A stretch of DNA of 64,000 bases from Cohnella thailandensis (GTDB lineage Bacteria; Bacillota; Bacilli; Paenibacillales; Paenibacillaceae), in contig NZ_JACJVQ010000008.1 of assembly GCF_014212135.1 (NCBI RefSeq), positions 124,001-188,000 on the forward strand, in the 5' to 3' direction. The position numbers and the translations under genes are program-made. Under the pieces are notes generated by a model. The model saw only the letters and a list, made by a program, of their open reading frames with translations, ran no database searches and was not told where the DNA came from. Shown in pieces: positions 34,533 through 43,900 of the stretch; positions within the stretch are counted from its first letter, which is position 1; the number at the start of each line of letters is the position of its first letter.

Positions 34533-35429
34533 CTAGAGGATGGTTTTGCCTAGCAGGGAGGCGCACAATTCGACGGCCAGCCGGGCGGTTCTGCCTCCGC
34601 TGTCCAGAGTCGGATTGACCTCGACGATGTCGAGCGAGGTGACCTTGCCCGATTCCGCCAGCAGCTCCATCGCCAGATGGGCTTCCCGGTAGCTCAAACC
34701 GCCCGGAACCGGGGTGCCGACTCCCGGCGCTTCCGAGGGATCCAGCGAATCCATGTCCAAGCTGACGTGCAGAGAGGCCGTTCCTTCTCCCGCGATCTCC
34801 AGCGCTCTGTCCATCACCGTTTTCATGCCCAGCCTATCGATGTCATGCATGGTGAAACACGCGATTCCATCGGCGCGGATGAGCTCCTTCTCTCCCGGAT
34901 CGAGGTCCCTTGCCGCGATCAGGACGAGCTTCTCCTTGCGAATCGACTTGCCGCTTGCGCCCGACAATTTGAATTGCGCTTTGCCGAGTGCGACGGCCAA
35001 GGGCATGCCGTGCGCGTTGCCGGAAGGGCTCGTCGCCTCCGTATTCAAATCGCTATGGGCATCGATCCAGATAACGCCAGGGCTGCCATCGCGCTCCGTA
35101 ATGCCGGAGAGCGAACCGATCGCCACGCTGTGGTCGCCTCCGAGCACGATGGGCATATAGCCATTAGCCGTTAGGTCTGCCACCTGCTCGCACATCAGAT
35201 CGCTCATCCGGCGCACCTCGATCTCGTATCGCATGCGTCCCCCGCTCGGCAGGCCGGTCGGCCTCTGCGGGCACAAGACGTCTCTAACCGTTATTTCTTC
35301 GATACCCAAGCTCTCCAGCTGTTTAAGGATCCCGGCGTTCATGACGCTCCGCGGCCCCAGCTCTGCGCCTTCCCGTGCTCCGCCGAGTCCGAACGGGACG
35401 CAGACCAGTCCGACTTTCTTTATGCGCAT
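34533..35429 (-). CDS. rocF: Arginase
   Basis: 298 residues from ATG 35429 (GGGGGAGGGCG upstream). All manganese-site motifs of the ureohydrolase fold are present: VLGGDHSVAIGS, WIDAHSDLNT and SLDMDSLDPSEAPGVGTPVPGG. These include the two-metal Asp and His ligands and the arginase-specific SPSGNAHGMPLA loop. It hydrolyses L-arginine to ornithine and urea, feeding ornithine to glutamate for nitrogen supply, as in the Bacillus Roc pathway. No rocD, rocE or rocR is adjacent. It has no operon partner, and its downstream neighbour on the same strand is the lipoprotein gene 86 bases away. Confidence 0.93.
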   Translation of the reverse strand: MRIKKVGLVCVPFGLGGAREGAELGPRSVMNAGILKQLESLGIEEITVRDVLCPQRPTGLPSGGRMRYEIEVRRMSDLMCEQVADLTANGYMPIVLGGDHSVAIGSLSGITERDGSPGVIWIDAHSDLNTEATSPSGNAHGMPLAVALGKAQFKLSGASGKSIRKEKLVLIAARDLDPGEKELIRADGIACFTMHDIDRLGMKTVMDRALEIAGEGTASLHVSLDMDSLDPSEAPGVGTPVPGGLSYREAHLAMELLAESGKVTSLDIVEVNPTLDSGGRTARLAVELCASLLGKTIL

Positions 35430-35570
35430 CCAATCGCCCTCCCTCCCCCTGCTATCCGACAAGAGAGGCACAACGGGGGTCTATTCCATTGTATGCTCGC
35501 GGTCCGCTGCGCGTTTTCGGACCTAATCGCTCTATTTTGAAAGTAAACTTGCTAACTTCATTCGGACGCG

Positions 35571-35655
35571 GTTCTCTAACCCGAATTTTTCGGGCTAGAG
35601 CTCGTAGAACACCTTGTTTGGGCCCTGCAACCTGAATTTTTCAGGTTGGAGCGGC
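35571..35655. repeat. Two-unit hairpin repeat, 51-base period
   Basis: AACCCGAA-TTT-TTCGGG (from 35578) and AACCTGAA-TTT-TTCAGGTT (from 35629), 51 bases apart. The third stem pair changes from C-G to T-A on both arms, so the stem is conserved while the sequence drifts. Confidence 0.55.
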
Positions 35656-35794
35656 TCGGGCGCCATGAGTCTCATTCAATTGGAGAACGCTCGCAAAACG
35701 TATTCGACGGGGGAAAACCTCTTCTATTCATGTTTGCCCTGAATTTGGATATGCTACTGTGGACACGGCCATCAGGAGGAAGGAGGCGATCGTT

Positions 35795-35929
35795 ACGTCC
35801 CCAGACAGCACCGGCGAATTCGTCCAGAAGATCCAGGACAATCAGAAGAAAGCCGAGAAGAACCGCAATCGCGCCAAAGGCAGCGAAGGCAACGTATTGC
35901 CCGGCAAGCAGCACAGCACGAACAAATAA
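35795..35929 (+). CDS. DUF4023-like small protein with apparent ACG start
   Basis: 44 codons encoding a hydrophilic peptide with SPDSTGEFVQKIQDNQ, KKAEKNRNRAKGSEGN and LPGKQHSTNK, the DUF4023 pattern of short spore-former proteins. A perfect AGGAGG (35781-35786) lies 8 bases before an ACG codon. No ATG, GTG or TTG is in frame between that SD and the conserved region, and the only in-frame GTG (35759) is upstream of the SD. A promoter-like TTCATG-N17-TATGCT precedes it and a strong terminator follows. So the gene is real, but its start is either non-canonical or mutated. Confidence 0.6.
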   Translation, partial: TSPDSTGEFVQKIQDNQKKAEKNRNRAKGSEGNVLPGKQHSTNK

Positions 35930-35931
35930 GC

Positions 35932-35974
35932 AAAAGACGCCTAGCGGACCGATGAGCGGCCCTTGGCGTCTTTT
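35932..35974 (+). terminator. Terminator after DUF4023-like gene
   Basis: AAAAGACGCC / GGCGTCTTTT stem, two bases after the stop codon, ending in a T run. Confidence 0.8.
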
Positions 35975-35981
35975 GAAGTTG

Positions 35982-36166
35982 TAACGGAAGTGAGAGACGT
36001 TATTTCGCTCCAAAATCTCTTTTCTGAATTCTAACGGAAGTGAGAGACGTTATTTTGGAGCAATAGCCAGAAATCAGGCCGCTTCGCCTAAAATAAGGTC
36101 TCCTGTTTCCGTTAGAACGGAAAAGAGCCATTCTTAGCAGAAATAAGGGCTATGAGTTCCGTTATA
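35982..36166. repeat. Four-copy intergenic repeat, 50-base period, two direct and two inverted (family C)
   Basis: TAACGGAA-N10-TTATTT at 35982 and 36032 (50 apart), then the reverse-complement form AAATAA-N10-TTCCGTTA twice (about 36091 and 36141, also 50 apart). The two halves face each other, so the locus could fold into a large cruciform or RNA hairpin. Confidence 0.7.
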
Positions 36167-36224
36167 GTTCGCATCCTCGACGCCTAGCTGCCCCCTCCCG
36201 CTTCACGGGGCACGCCGCATACGA

Positions 36225-36257
36225 AAACGCCGAACCCCTATCCAGGGCTCGGCGTTT
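36225..36257 (-). terminator. Terminator of the 53-residue membrane peptide gene
   Basis: AAACGCCGA..CCC / GGG..TCGGCGTTT stem with a T run on the minus strand, about 35 bases after the stop codon. Confidence 0.75.
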
Positions 36258-36292
36258 GCCTTTCCGCGCCGGATCGTCCGGCTAAGTCCCGA

Positions 36293-36454
36293 TCAAAACT
36301 TCGGAAGGATATATTGAATCAGGAAATACAAAACTCCGAAGAAAATGATCAGATAGGTCGCGTACTTGATGATGGCGGTCCCTACTTTGCTGGAGTCCGA
36401 TTTTTTCTCGACGATCCGCTCTTCGACGCCTACGTTGCGATGTTCGATTGCCAT
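36293..36454 (-). CDS. 53-residue single-helix membrane protein
   Basis: ATG 36454 with AAAGGA upstream encodes MAIEHRNVGVEERIVEKKSD, then a short linker and one membrane helix (TYLIIFFGVLYFLIQYIL), ending in PKF. A charged cytoplasmic N terminus plus a C-terminal helix is typical of small regulatory membrane peptides. Its own terminator follows. No family is recognised. It is divergent from the DUF1328 protein gene, another tiny membrane protein. Confidence 0.7.
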   Translation of the reverse strand: MAIEHRNVGVEERIVEKKSDSSKVGTAIIKYATYLIIFFGVLYFLIQYILPKF

Positions 36455-36605
36455 GGGTCATCATCCTTTCTTGTCCCAGATTGGATGCTCGTAACGGTAT
36501 TACCCTGACGCCCGACGATTTAATCATGCGTTTCATTCCGCGGGACAAGTGGTAAGGAGGGGGCAAGCAAGCCTACATCAGCCACAACCAAAGGAGGAGA
36601 CGCAT

Positions 36606-36770
36606 ATGTTATATTGGTCGGTCGTGTTCCTGATCATCGCCATTGTCGCCGCTATCTTCGGTTTCGGCGGAATCGTCGCCGCCGCGGCAGGCATCGCCAA
36701 AGTGTTGTTTTTCGTCTTTATCATCCTGTTCATCCTCGGACTCATCTTCGGCGCCCGCAACAGAGCCTGA
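36606..36770 (+). CDS. DUF1328 (YtjA-like) small membrane protein
   Basis: 54 residues from ATG 36606, which follows AAAGGAGG. The whole protein is two helices: [20 protein letters not shown] with [18 protein letters not shown], then [16 protein letters not shown]. This is the DUF1328 pattern of stress-linked small membrane proteins. A strong terminator follows within 20 bases. The role is unknown. Confidence 0.9.
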   Translation: MLYWSVVFLIIAIVAAIFGFGGIVAAAAGIAKVLFFVFIILFILGLIFGARNRA

Positions 36771-36785
36771 GCCCACGCGATAAAA

Positions 36786-36823
36786 GGGGTCTCCAACCGT
36801 CATTCGATGACGTCGGAGACCCT
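36786..36823. terminator. Bidirectional terminator
   Basis: GGGTCTCC..CGTCAT-TCG-ATGACG..GGAGACCC with T runs on both sides, between the DUF1328 gene (+) and the solute-binding protein gene (-). Confidence 0.85.
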
Positions 36824-36839
36824 CTTTCCCTTTTTCCTC

Positions 36840-38534
36840 TTACTTAAAGGTAGAATTGTCGTAAGACTTCTGAAGGATTTCAAGGTAGCGGTCCAGCTTG
36901 AGGCCGTTTAAGCCCTTGATGTAGCTGTCCCAGTCCTTGTCCAGGCTCTTGTTGCCGGTGATGAATTGCAGCGTGTTCTCGTCGATGTACGTCCGGATGT
37001 TCGTCTGCAGCATGCTGGCCTCGTCGGTCTCGGCCGGGTCGAGCCAGAGCGCCCAGATCGGGAACAGCTCCTTAGGCTCCTTGCCTTCGTACAGCAGCGA
37101 AGCTTGGTACAGGCGGCGTTCGTAGCCGGTCGAGTCGTAGATATCCGTGCCTTGCACGAAGCTGTCGCGGTATTCCTTCGTCATGTAGAAGTGGCCCATT
37201 CCGCTCCAACCCGCGTTGCGCGGCGCTTCGCCTTCGGCGGCCGGAATCGGCGCGAACAGAGGCGTTACGCCTTCTCCGAGCGCGACTTCGCCCTCCGTCG
37301 GCTTTCTCCAGTCGATGCCTTCCAAGCCCGATGCGGCGTTCGTCTGGCCTTCCGGCGTGAACAGGTAGTCGATGAACTTGATGAGGGCGATCTTCGCTTC
37401 CTCGCTGGCCTTGTTCGTGATCGCGAACTTCGCTCCGGGCGCAACGCCGCCGTTGTCGTGGGTCGCGTACGAGACGCCGTTCGGTCCGGTCAGAGGAGGA
37501 ACCGCGTTGTAATCCTTGGAGTACTTGTTGCCCTTGTCGATGTTGACGAAGATGGCGGGGTGCATGCCGGCGCCGGCGCCGAGAATTTGCACGTCCGCGT
37601 TCTCGCCGATCTTCTTGAACGCTTCGGAGTTCTGCGTGAACGCGCCCGGATCGATCAAGCCTTCGTCGTACAGCGACTTGATGTAGGCGAGCCCCTGCTT
37701 CCACTCCTCCGTCGTCGCCGAAGAGGACACCTTGCCGTCCTTCAGCATCAGGTGGTTCCGGTCGTCGTCATAGACGAACGCGTTCATCAAGTACGGAACG
37801 ATCCGTACGCCGTAGTCTTCCGTGGAGCCGCTGAGAGGAACTTCGTCCTTCTTGCCGTTGCCGTTCGGATCGTCGTTCTTGAACGCTTCCAGCACCTTCT
37901 TGAAGTCGTCCGTCGTCTTCGGCATCTCGAGATTCATCTTCTCGAGCCACGTCGTGTTGAGCCACATCTTGTTCGGATACGAGCAATGGAAGCATTGCGC
38001 GTACGAAGGCAAGCCGTAGATGTTGCCGTCCGGAGCGACGCTGAACGCCTTGAAGTCCGCGTTGCTCTCCAGCGCCGCCTTGATGTTCGGCGCGTATTGG
38101 TCGATCAGGTCGTTCAGGGGGACGAGCACGCCTTGTTGTCCGTACTTGAGAAGGTCCGCCTGCGAGAATTGATCGATGTAGGCCGTGAGGATATAAGCGT
38201 CCGGATAGTCCCCGCTGGCGAGCGAGATCTGGCGTTTCTCCTTCGCGCCGTCGGAGGGGACGGCCTCGAAGTCGAAGTCGATGCCGAACTTCTCCTCCGC
38301 GAAGAGGGTGAACTTGTTCGTCGCCAGGTCGATGTTCGGCTCCTGGACGGCGAACACCTTGATCTTGGTCGGTTCGGCGGCTGCCGGCTCCGAGGAAGAG
38401 GCGCCGGAAGAGGACGGCGATTCCGATCCCGAGGCGGAGCCGCCGCTTCCTTCGTTATTGTTGCCGGAACAGCCGGCCAATAGGCCGCCGAGCAGCAGGG
38501 CGATCGATAGAAGGCTTATCATTCTCTTTTTCAA
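36840..38534 (-). CDS. Sugar ABC transporter solute-binding lipoprotein
   Basis: About 564 residues from TTG 38534 (MKKRMISLLSIALLLGGLLAGC). The lipobox LLAGC is followed by a Ser/Gly-rich tether (SASGSESPSSSGASSSEP). The mature part is the large type of family-1 extracellular solute-binding protein seen with LplB/YtcP permeases, including FGIDFDFEAVPSDGAKEKRQ and NYPDAYIL-like LASGDYPDAYIL. A Cys pair in YAQCFHCSYPNK is shared with its paralogue at 44612. It lies third after two permease genes (39583, 38668) and delivers a sugar to them. No ATPase is encoded nearby, so a shared MsmX-type ATPase is expected. The divergent alpha-galactosidase suggests galactosides. Confidence 0.9.
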   Translation of the reverse strand: MKKRMISLLSIALLLGGLLAGCSGNNNEGSGGSASGSESPSSSGASSSEPAAAEPTKIKVFAVQEPNIDLATNKFTLFAEEKFGIDFDFEAVPSDGAKEKRQISLASGDYPDAYILTAYIDQFSQADLLKYGQQGVLVPLNDLIDQYAPNIKAALESNADFKAFSVAPDGNIYGLPSYAQCFHCSYPNKMWLNTTWLEKMNLEMPKTTDDFKKVLEAFKNDDPNGNGKKDEVPLSGSTEDYGVRIVPYLMNAFVYDDDRNHLMLKDGKVSSSATTEEWKQGLAYIKSLYDEGLIDPGAFTQNSEAFKKIGENADVQILGAGAGMHPAIFVNIDKGNKYSKDYNAVPPLTGPNGVSYATHDNGGVAPGAKFAITNKASEEAKIALIKFIDYLFTPEGQTNAASGLEGIDWRKPTEGEVALGEGVTPLFAPIPAAEGEAPRNAGWSGMGHFYMTKEYRDSFVQGTDIYDSTGYERRLYQASLLYEGKEPKELFPIWALWLDPAETDEASMLQTNIRTYIDENTLQFITGNKSLDKDWDSYIKGLNGLKLDRYLEILQKSYDNSTFK

Positions 38535-38667
38535 AATGGATCTCGCTCCCTTTTCCCGAATATAGGTTCGAATCATCCTTCGACAATCTGATCTTGCGTC
38601 CATCCGTGCCGAGAAGGCTCCGCGCCGCCTCCGGCATCCCCCCCTTCATGAGAAGCTCCCGGCCGAT

Positions 38668-39567
38668 TCAGCCTTTGACCGACCCGACCAGCATCCCTTG
38701 GACGAAGTGCCGCTGCACGAACGGGTAAATCAGCAGCACCGGAAGGGTGGCGACGACGATGAGCGAATATTTGAGAAGCTCGGCGAGCTGCTGCCGCTCG
38801 ACCTGCTTCATCGCGTCCATGAGGGAGCTGCCGCTGTTGTTCTGGATGATGATGCTTCGCAGGATAAGCTGCAGCGGATATTTGTCCGCGGTCTTCAGGT
38901 AGATCAGCGCGTCGAAGTAGGCGTTCCATTGGCCGACCGCGTACATGAGCACGAGAACGGCGATAATCGGCTTGGACAGCGGAAGGACGACGCTTCTCAT
39001 GAACCGCAGGTCGCTGCAGCCGTCCATGTCGCTCGCCTCCGCGAGCTCCTCCGGAATCGAAGACTGGAAAAACGATCTCGCGATGATGACCTGCCATACC
39101 CAAATCGCGTTCGGAATCAGCAGCGCCCACCGGGAATCGATCAGGCCGAGAGCCTTGACCACCATATAGGTTGGAATCAGCCCGCCGCTGAACAGCATCG
39201 TGAAGGTCACGATCATCATGATCGCGTTGCGTCCGAAGAACGTCCGCCGAGACAGCGGATAGGCGAGCATGACGGTCAACGTGACGCTGATGAGCGTGCC
39301 TGCGGCCGTATAGAAGAGCGAGTTGCCGTAGCCGGTCAGGATCTGCGGATTTTTGAACAGGGTCTCGTAGCCTTTGATGGAGAAATCGACGGGCCACAGC
39401 CACACGCGGCCGGCCGAGACGGCGGACGGACTGCTGAGGGAACTGCTGAAAATATAGATCAGCGGATAAAGCACCGCGACGAGCACGACGGACAGGACGG
39501 CGTAGACGACGATCAGGAACAACCGGTCGCCCGCCGATTCTTTGATCCGGGTAGTAGCGTTTATCAT
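38668..39567 (-). CDS. Carbohydrate ABC transporter permease (YtcP/LplC type)
   Basis: 299 residues and six helices. The EAA loop (EELAEASDMDGCSDLRFMRSV, given as EELAEASDMDGCSD) and C-terminal VQGMLVGSVKG are typical of the LplC/YtcP subfamily, which pairs with LplB-type permeases and large lipoprotein binding proteins. It starts 15 bases after the LplB-type gene. The binding-protein gene follows after 133 bases, a gap without a clear terminator. Confidence 0.92.
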   Translation of the reverse strand: MINATTRIKESAGDRLFLIVVYAVLSVVLVAVLYPLIYIFSSSLSSPSAVSAGRVWLWPVDFSIKGYETLFKNPQILTGYGNSLFYTAAGTLISVTLTVMLAYPLSRRTFFGRNAIMMIVTFTMLFSGGLIPTYMVVKALGLIDSRWALLIPNAIWVWQVIIARSFFQSSIPEELAEASDMDGCSDLRFMRSVVLPLSKPIIAVLVLMYAVGQWNAYFDALIYLKTADKYPLQLILRSIIIQNNSGSSLMDAMKQVERQQLAELLKYSLIVVATLPVLLIYPFVQRHFVQGMLVGSVKG

Positions 39568-39582
39568 GGAATCACCTCTTGA

Positions 39583-40509
39583 TTACCAAATGCTCGAGTT
39601 GGAAAACCGTTTGGCCAATGCGTTAACCGAGAACAGCAGGATCAGGTTGATGACCGAGTTGAACAGGCCGACGGCCGTCGCGAAGCTGTAGTTCGCGTTC
39701 AGCAGACCGATCCGGTACACGTACGTGGCGATGATCTCCGAGCTGGAGATGTTCAGGTTGTTCTGCAGCAGGTAGATTTTCTCGAAGCCGATCGCCATGA
39801 CGTTGCCGACGTTCAGGATGAGTATGATCGTGATCGTCGGCAGGATGCCCGGCAGGTCGACGTTCCATATTTTCTGGAAGCGCGACGCCCCGTCGACCTT
39901 CGCCGCTTCGTACAGCGTCGGATCGACCGCGGACAGAGCCGCCAGGTAGATGACCGCCGAATAGCCGGCCGTCTGCCAGATCTCCGACCAGACGTAGATG
40001 GACGAGAACATGCCCGGATTGCCGAGGAAGTTCATCGGTTCGAGTCCGAGATGGCCCAGGGCAACGTTGACGAATCCAAGGCGCGGCGCCAGGAAAAGCA
40101 TGATGATCGATACCATGACGACCGTGGAGATGAAGTAAGGCGCGAAGGTGATCAGCTGCACGGCGCGCTTGAACTTCCGGCTGCGGATTTCGTTCAGCAT
40201 GAGCGCCAGCGCGATGGGAATCGGGAACCCCGCCAGCAGCAGATAGAAGCTGATGAACAGCGTGTTCTTGATGAGCGTCCAGAACACCGGATTCTCGAAG
40301 AACATCTCGAAGTTCTTGAAGCCGACCCAAGGGCTGCCCCAGATTCCCTTCGTGACGTAATAGTCCTTGAACGCCAGCACCGCATTGAGCATCGGATAGT
40401 ATTTAAAGATCAGAAAAAACAACAGCGGCGGCGCGACGATGAGGTACAGCTGCCAGTGCCTGGCGAAGCTCCTTCGCGCTCCCAGGCCTTTGGTTGCGGC
40501 TTCCAACAT
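39583..40509 (-). CDS. Carbohydrate ABC transporter permease (LplB type)
   Basis: 308 residues from ATG 40509, which has AGAAGGGA upstream; the longer frame is not supported. Six helices with the family marks APPLLFFLIFKYYPM, the EAA loop DPTLYEAAKVDGASRFQKIW and VNALAKRFSNSSIW at the C terminus. It is the first gene of the importer operon. A CcpA cre site lies 30 bases upstream and a GGTAGGTACAA box farther upstream mirrors one before the alpha-galactosidase gene. Transport of an alpha-galactoside or a plant oligosaccharide is inferred from the neighbour. Confidence 0.92.
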   Translation of the reverse strand: MLEAATKGLGARRSFARHWQLYLIVAPPLLFFLIFKYYPMLNAVLAFKDYYVTKGIWGSPWVGFKNFEMFFENPVFWTLIKNTLFISFYLLLAGFPIPIALALMLNEIRSRKFKRAVQLITFAPYFISTVVMVSIIMLFLAPRLGFVNVALGHLGLEPMNFLGNPGMFSSIYVWSEIWQTAGYSAVIYLAALSAVDPTLYEAAKVDGASRFQKIWNVDLPGILPTITIILILNVGNVMAIGFEKIYLLQNNLNISSSEIIATYVYRIGLLNANYSFATAVGLFNSVINLILLFSVNALAKRFSNSSIW

Positions 40510-40538
40510 GAATCCCTTCTTCCGAACGTGATGTGTAA

Positions 40539-40552
40539 TGAGAGCGCTTTCC
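40539..40552. promoter_or_regulatory. CcpA cre site
   Basis: TGAGAGCGCTTTCC matches 12 of 14 positions of the catabolite-responsive element, 30 bases upstream of the LplB-type permease start. Confidence 0.6.
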
Positions 40553-40592
40553 CGTTGAACAATCCCCATGATAGGGGCTTTCCCGCTTGCGA

Positions 40593-40603
40593 GGTAGGTA
40601 CAA
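40593..40603 (-). promoter_or_regulatory. TTGTACCTACC box before importer operon
   Basis: Reads TTGTACCTACC on the minus strand, 19 bases before a TATCAT -10 candidate. An identical 11-base box in opposite orientation precedes the alpha-galactosidase gene. Confidence 0.5.
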
Positions 40604-40810
40604 TTGCGTCCCGAAGCGTACACCTTTCCCGATCGGCGGGGGGCCAATTGTTCGCCGGCAGGCCAAACGAGGCTGCCCGCCTCCTCCCTTCCGCATCCGT
40701 TCGCCCCCTTCCCGCCGCTTCCGCCTCCGCGCTTCTCCCCCTCCGCAAATGGCCAGTCCTCGCCGATTTGTACCCTCGATTTCGGGAAAATGGTACGCTA
40801 AACGACCGAG

Positions 40811-40821
40811 TTGTACCTACC
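40811..40821 (+). promoter_or_regulatory. TTGTACCTACC box before alpha-galactosidase gene
   Basis: TTGTACCTACC, 20 bases before a TACAAT -10 candidate (40842-40847). A partial copy TTGTACC is at 40768. It is the perfect inverted partner of 40593-40603. Confidence 0.5.
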
Positions 40822-40929
40822 TGACGAGCCGGGCCATCGACTACAATCGGGTTGCGGTAAGCGCTATCATTGCGATTCGAAGGCCGGCCGGTAGCGGTTG
40901 CCCAATCAACGGATCGAAGGGGGAAAAGG

Positions 40930-43900
40930 ATGTTGAACAGTCGCTCTAGCAGTCGGCGAAGAAGCTGGATCTATCTGCTGCTCGCCATCGTCGTGCTTGT
41001 CCAGATCGCGTGGGTCCCGCCGCACAAGAACGTCGCGGAAGCCGCCGACAACGGCTTGGCCCTGAAGCCTTACATGGGATGGAGCAGCTTCAGCTTGCAA
41101 GTGTACGACGGCCCTTCCGGCAATTGGATCTCCGAAGAGAAGATCAAGATGATCTCCGACGCGATGCACGAGAAGCTGCAGGCTCACGGCTTCGAGTACA
41201 TCAATATCGACGCGGGCTGGAACGGCAGCATGGACGAGTACGCTCGTCCGATTCCGAGCACGACCCTGTACCCGAACGGCTTCGAGAACCTCGTGGATTA
41301 CGTGCACGCCAAGGGGCAGAAAATCGGCCTTTATTTTATCCCGGGAGTGTCCCCGCAGGCGGTGGAGCAGGATCTTCCGATCTACGGGGCGGATGGCTGC
41401 ACGATCGGCGACATCGTCGTGAAGCCTTATAAGTATGCGGACTACTGGAACCTCGGCTACAAGATCGACTTCAGCAATCCTTGCGCGCAGAAGTACGTCG
41501 ACTCGATCGCCGATCTGATCGCCTCCTGGGGCGTCGACTTCGTCAAGTTCGACAGCGTGACGCCGGGCTCCGGCCATAACGACGAATCTATCGACGCGCG
41601 CGACGACGTGAAGGCCTGGTCGACCGCGTTGTCCCGCCACGGCATCTGGCTGGAGCTGAGCTGGGCGCTCGACCACAATTACGTCGACTATTGGAAAAAG
41701 TACGCCAACGGCTGGCGCGTCAATTGGGACGTGGAGGCGTACGACCCCGAAGTCGGGATGACGACGTGGGCCAACATCGCCCGTCTGTTCCCCGACGTGG
41801 CCTTATGGTGGAGGGACGCGGGTCCCGGCGGCTGGAACGACCTCGATTCCTTGAACGTCGGCAACGGGTTGACCTCCGGGCTGACGAGGGACGAGCGCCG
41901 GACGGCCGCGACTCTGTGGGCCGCTTCCGCCGCTCCGTTCTATACCGGCGACGACCTGACCAACCTGGACGAGTACGGCCTGTCCCTGTACACCAACGAC
42001 GAGGTCATCGCCGTCAACCAAGCCGGACGGCCGATCCATCCGGTATCGACCGCGACCAAGCAGCAGGTCTGGTATGCCAACAACGGCGACGGTACGTACA
42101 CGGTAGCGCTGTTCAACCTCGGCACCAAGGCCGCTAACATCGGCGTGAATTGGAGCGACATCGGCCTGAGCGGCTCCGCTTCCGTCCGCGACCTGTGGAG
42201 CCATACGGAGCTCGGCGCCTTCCAGACGGGAATCGCCCCGGTGTACCTCGAGCCGCATGCCTCCCGCCTTTTCAAAGTAACCGCCCTTAACGGCACTTCG
42301 ATCGTCAACGACGACGATACGGGAATGGAGTATTCCGGCAGTTGGACCCGCAACGGCGGCAACCAACTGGTGCAGGATGCCCAAGACCTGTCCGTCTCCG
42401 TGATCGACTCGACATATGGCGGGCCGGAAGAACCGGGAACGGAACAACCTTCTTCCTATTCCGTGGTGCTGAACGATAACGACCCTGCGATCCAATATGC
42501 CAACAAGTGGGGTTACAGCAGCGGACGCTCGTTCGGCGACTACATGGGCGACGTCCATTACGGCGAGCCGGATAACGGCACGGAGCCGGAATTCTCGTAT
42601 GCGTTCAGCGGCACGGGAATCGAGCTCTGGTCCGAGAAGAGCAATAGCAGCGGCAAAATCGACATCTATATCGACGGAGAATTCAAGGAGACGGTCGACT
42701 CGTCGGGCGACCCCCAGACCGGTCAAATTCCGGTTTACTCGATCTCGGATTTGCCACCTGGGGAACACACGCTTCGGGCGGTTCGCAATCCGGGCGGCCA
42801 GTATTTCTTTATCCTGGATGCTTTGAAGGTGACGACGGCTTCTCTTCTCGGCACTCCTTCGGCAACGAGCTTCGACAAGAACGAGCCGTCCGACATTACG
42901 GTCGAACTCCCGCTAGGCACGAGTTCCCTGACGGATATCAAGAACGGGACGAGTGCGCTTGCGAGAGGAAGCGACTATGCGATTAGCGGCAACGTCGTCA
43001 CGATCCCGTCGACTTATCTGGCGCAGCAGCCTTCCGGTCAAACGACTCGGCTCGCGTTCGAATTCGCCGGAGGCGATTCGCAGGAGTTGTCCATCGCCGT
43101 AACCGGTTCGGCGAACGCAGGCCGCTACGCGATGATCAACAACAACGATCCCGCTATCCGGTATACCGGAGCTTGGAACAACAGCGGCGGACGCAACCTC
43201 GGCGACTACATGGACGATGTCCACTGGACGGAGAACAACGAAGCCTTCTTCACCTATTCGTTCCATGGAACCGGCATCGATCTTATCAGCGAGGTCGATT
43301 CGGGCCAAGGCGACATCGAGATTTTCCTCGATGGGGTCAGCCAAGGAACGGTCAGCACCTACGATCCTAATGCCAGCAACAAGCCGCAGGTGACCGTTTA
43401 TTCGGTCGGCGGCCTGCCGAAGGACTTCCATACGCTGAAGGCGGTCAAGAAGTCGGGACGGTTTATGCTGCTGGATGCGTTGCGAGTGAAGCTTCCCGAC
43501 CTGATCGACACTTCCGCGGCCGAGTTCGACCTGGCGGCCGGTAAGCAAGCGGACGTCACCGTAGGCCTGATGGACGACGCGGGCGACTTGGTCGGCATCT
43601 ATAACGGCTCCGCCGCTCTCGCGGAGGGAGTCGACTACACGGTGGCGGGCGCGCAAGCGACCATCAAGAAGGAGTACCTGGCCGCGCAGCCGGTCGGCAC
43701 GACGAAGCTCACGTTCCGCTTCAGCGGCGACTACGCGGACGACGTTCACGGAACGACCGAGAATGGAGCCTCCTTCGAATACTCGTTCAAGGGAACCGGC
43801 ATCGAGCTGCTCTCGCCGACCGGGCCGAAGCTGGGACAGATGGACGTCTATGTCGACGGCGAGCTGGTCCAGACGGTCGATGCCCACGCGGACAGTCGCG

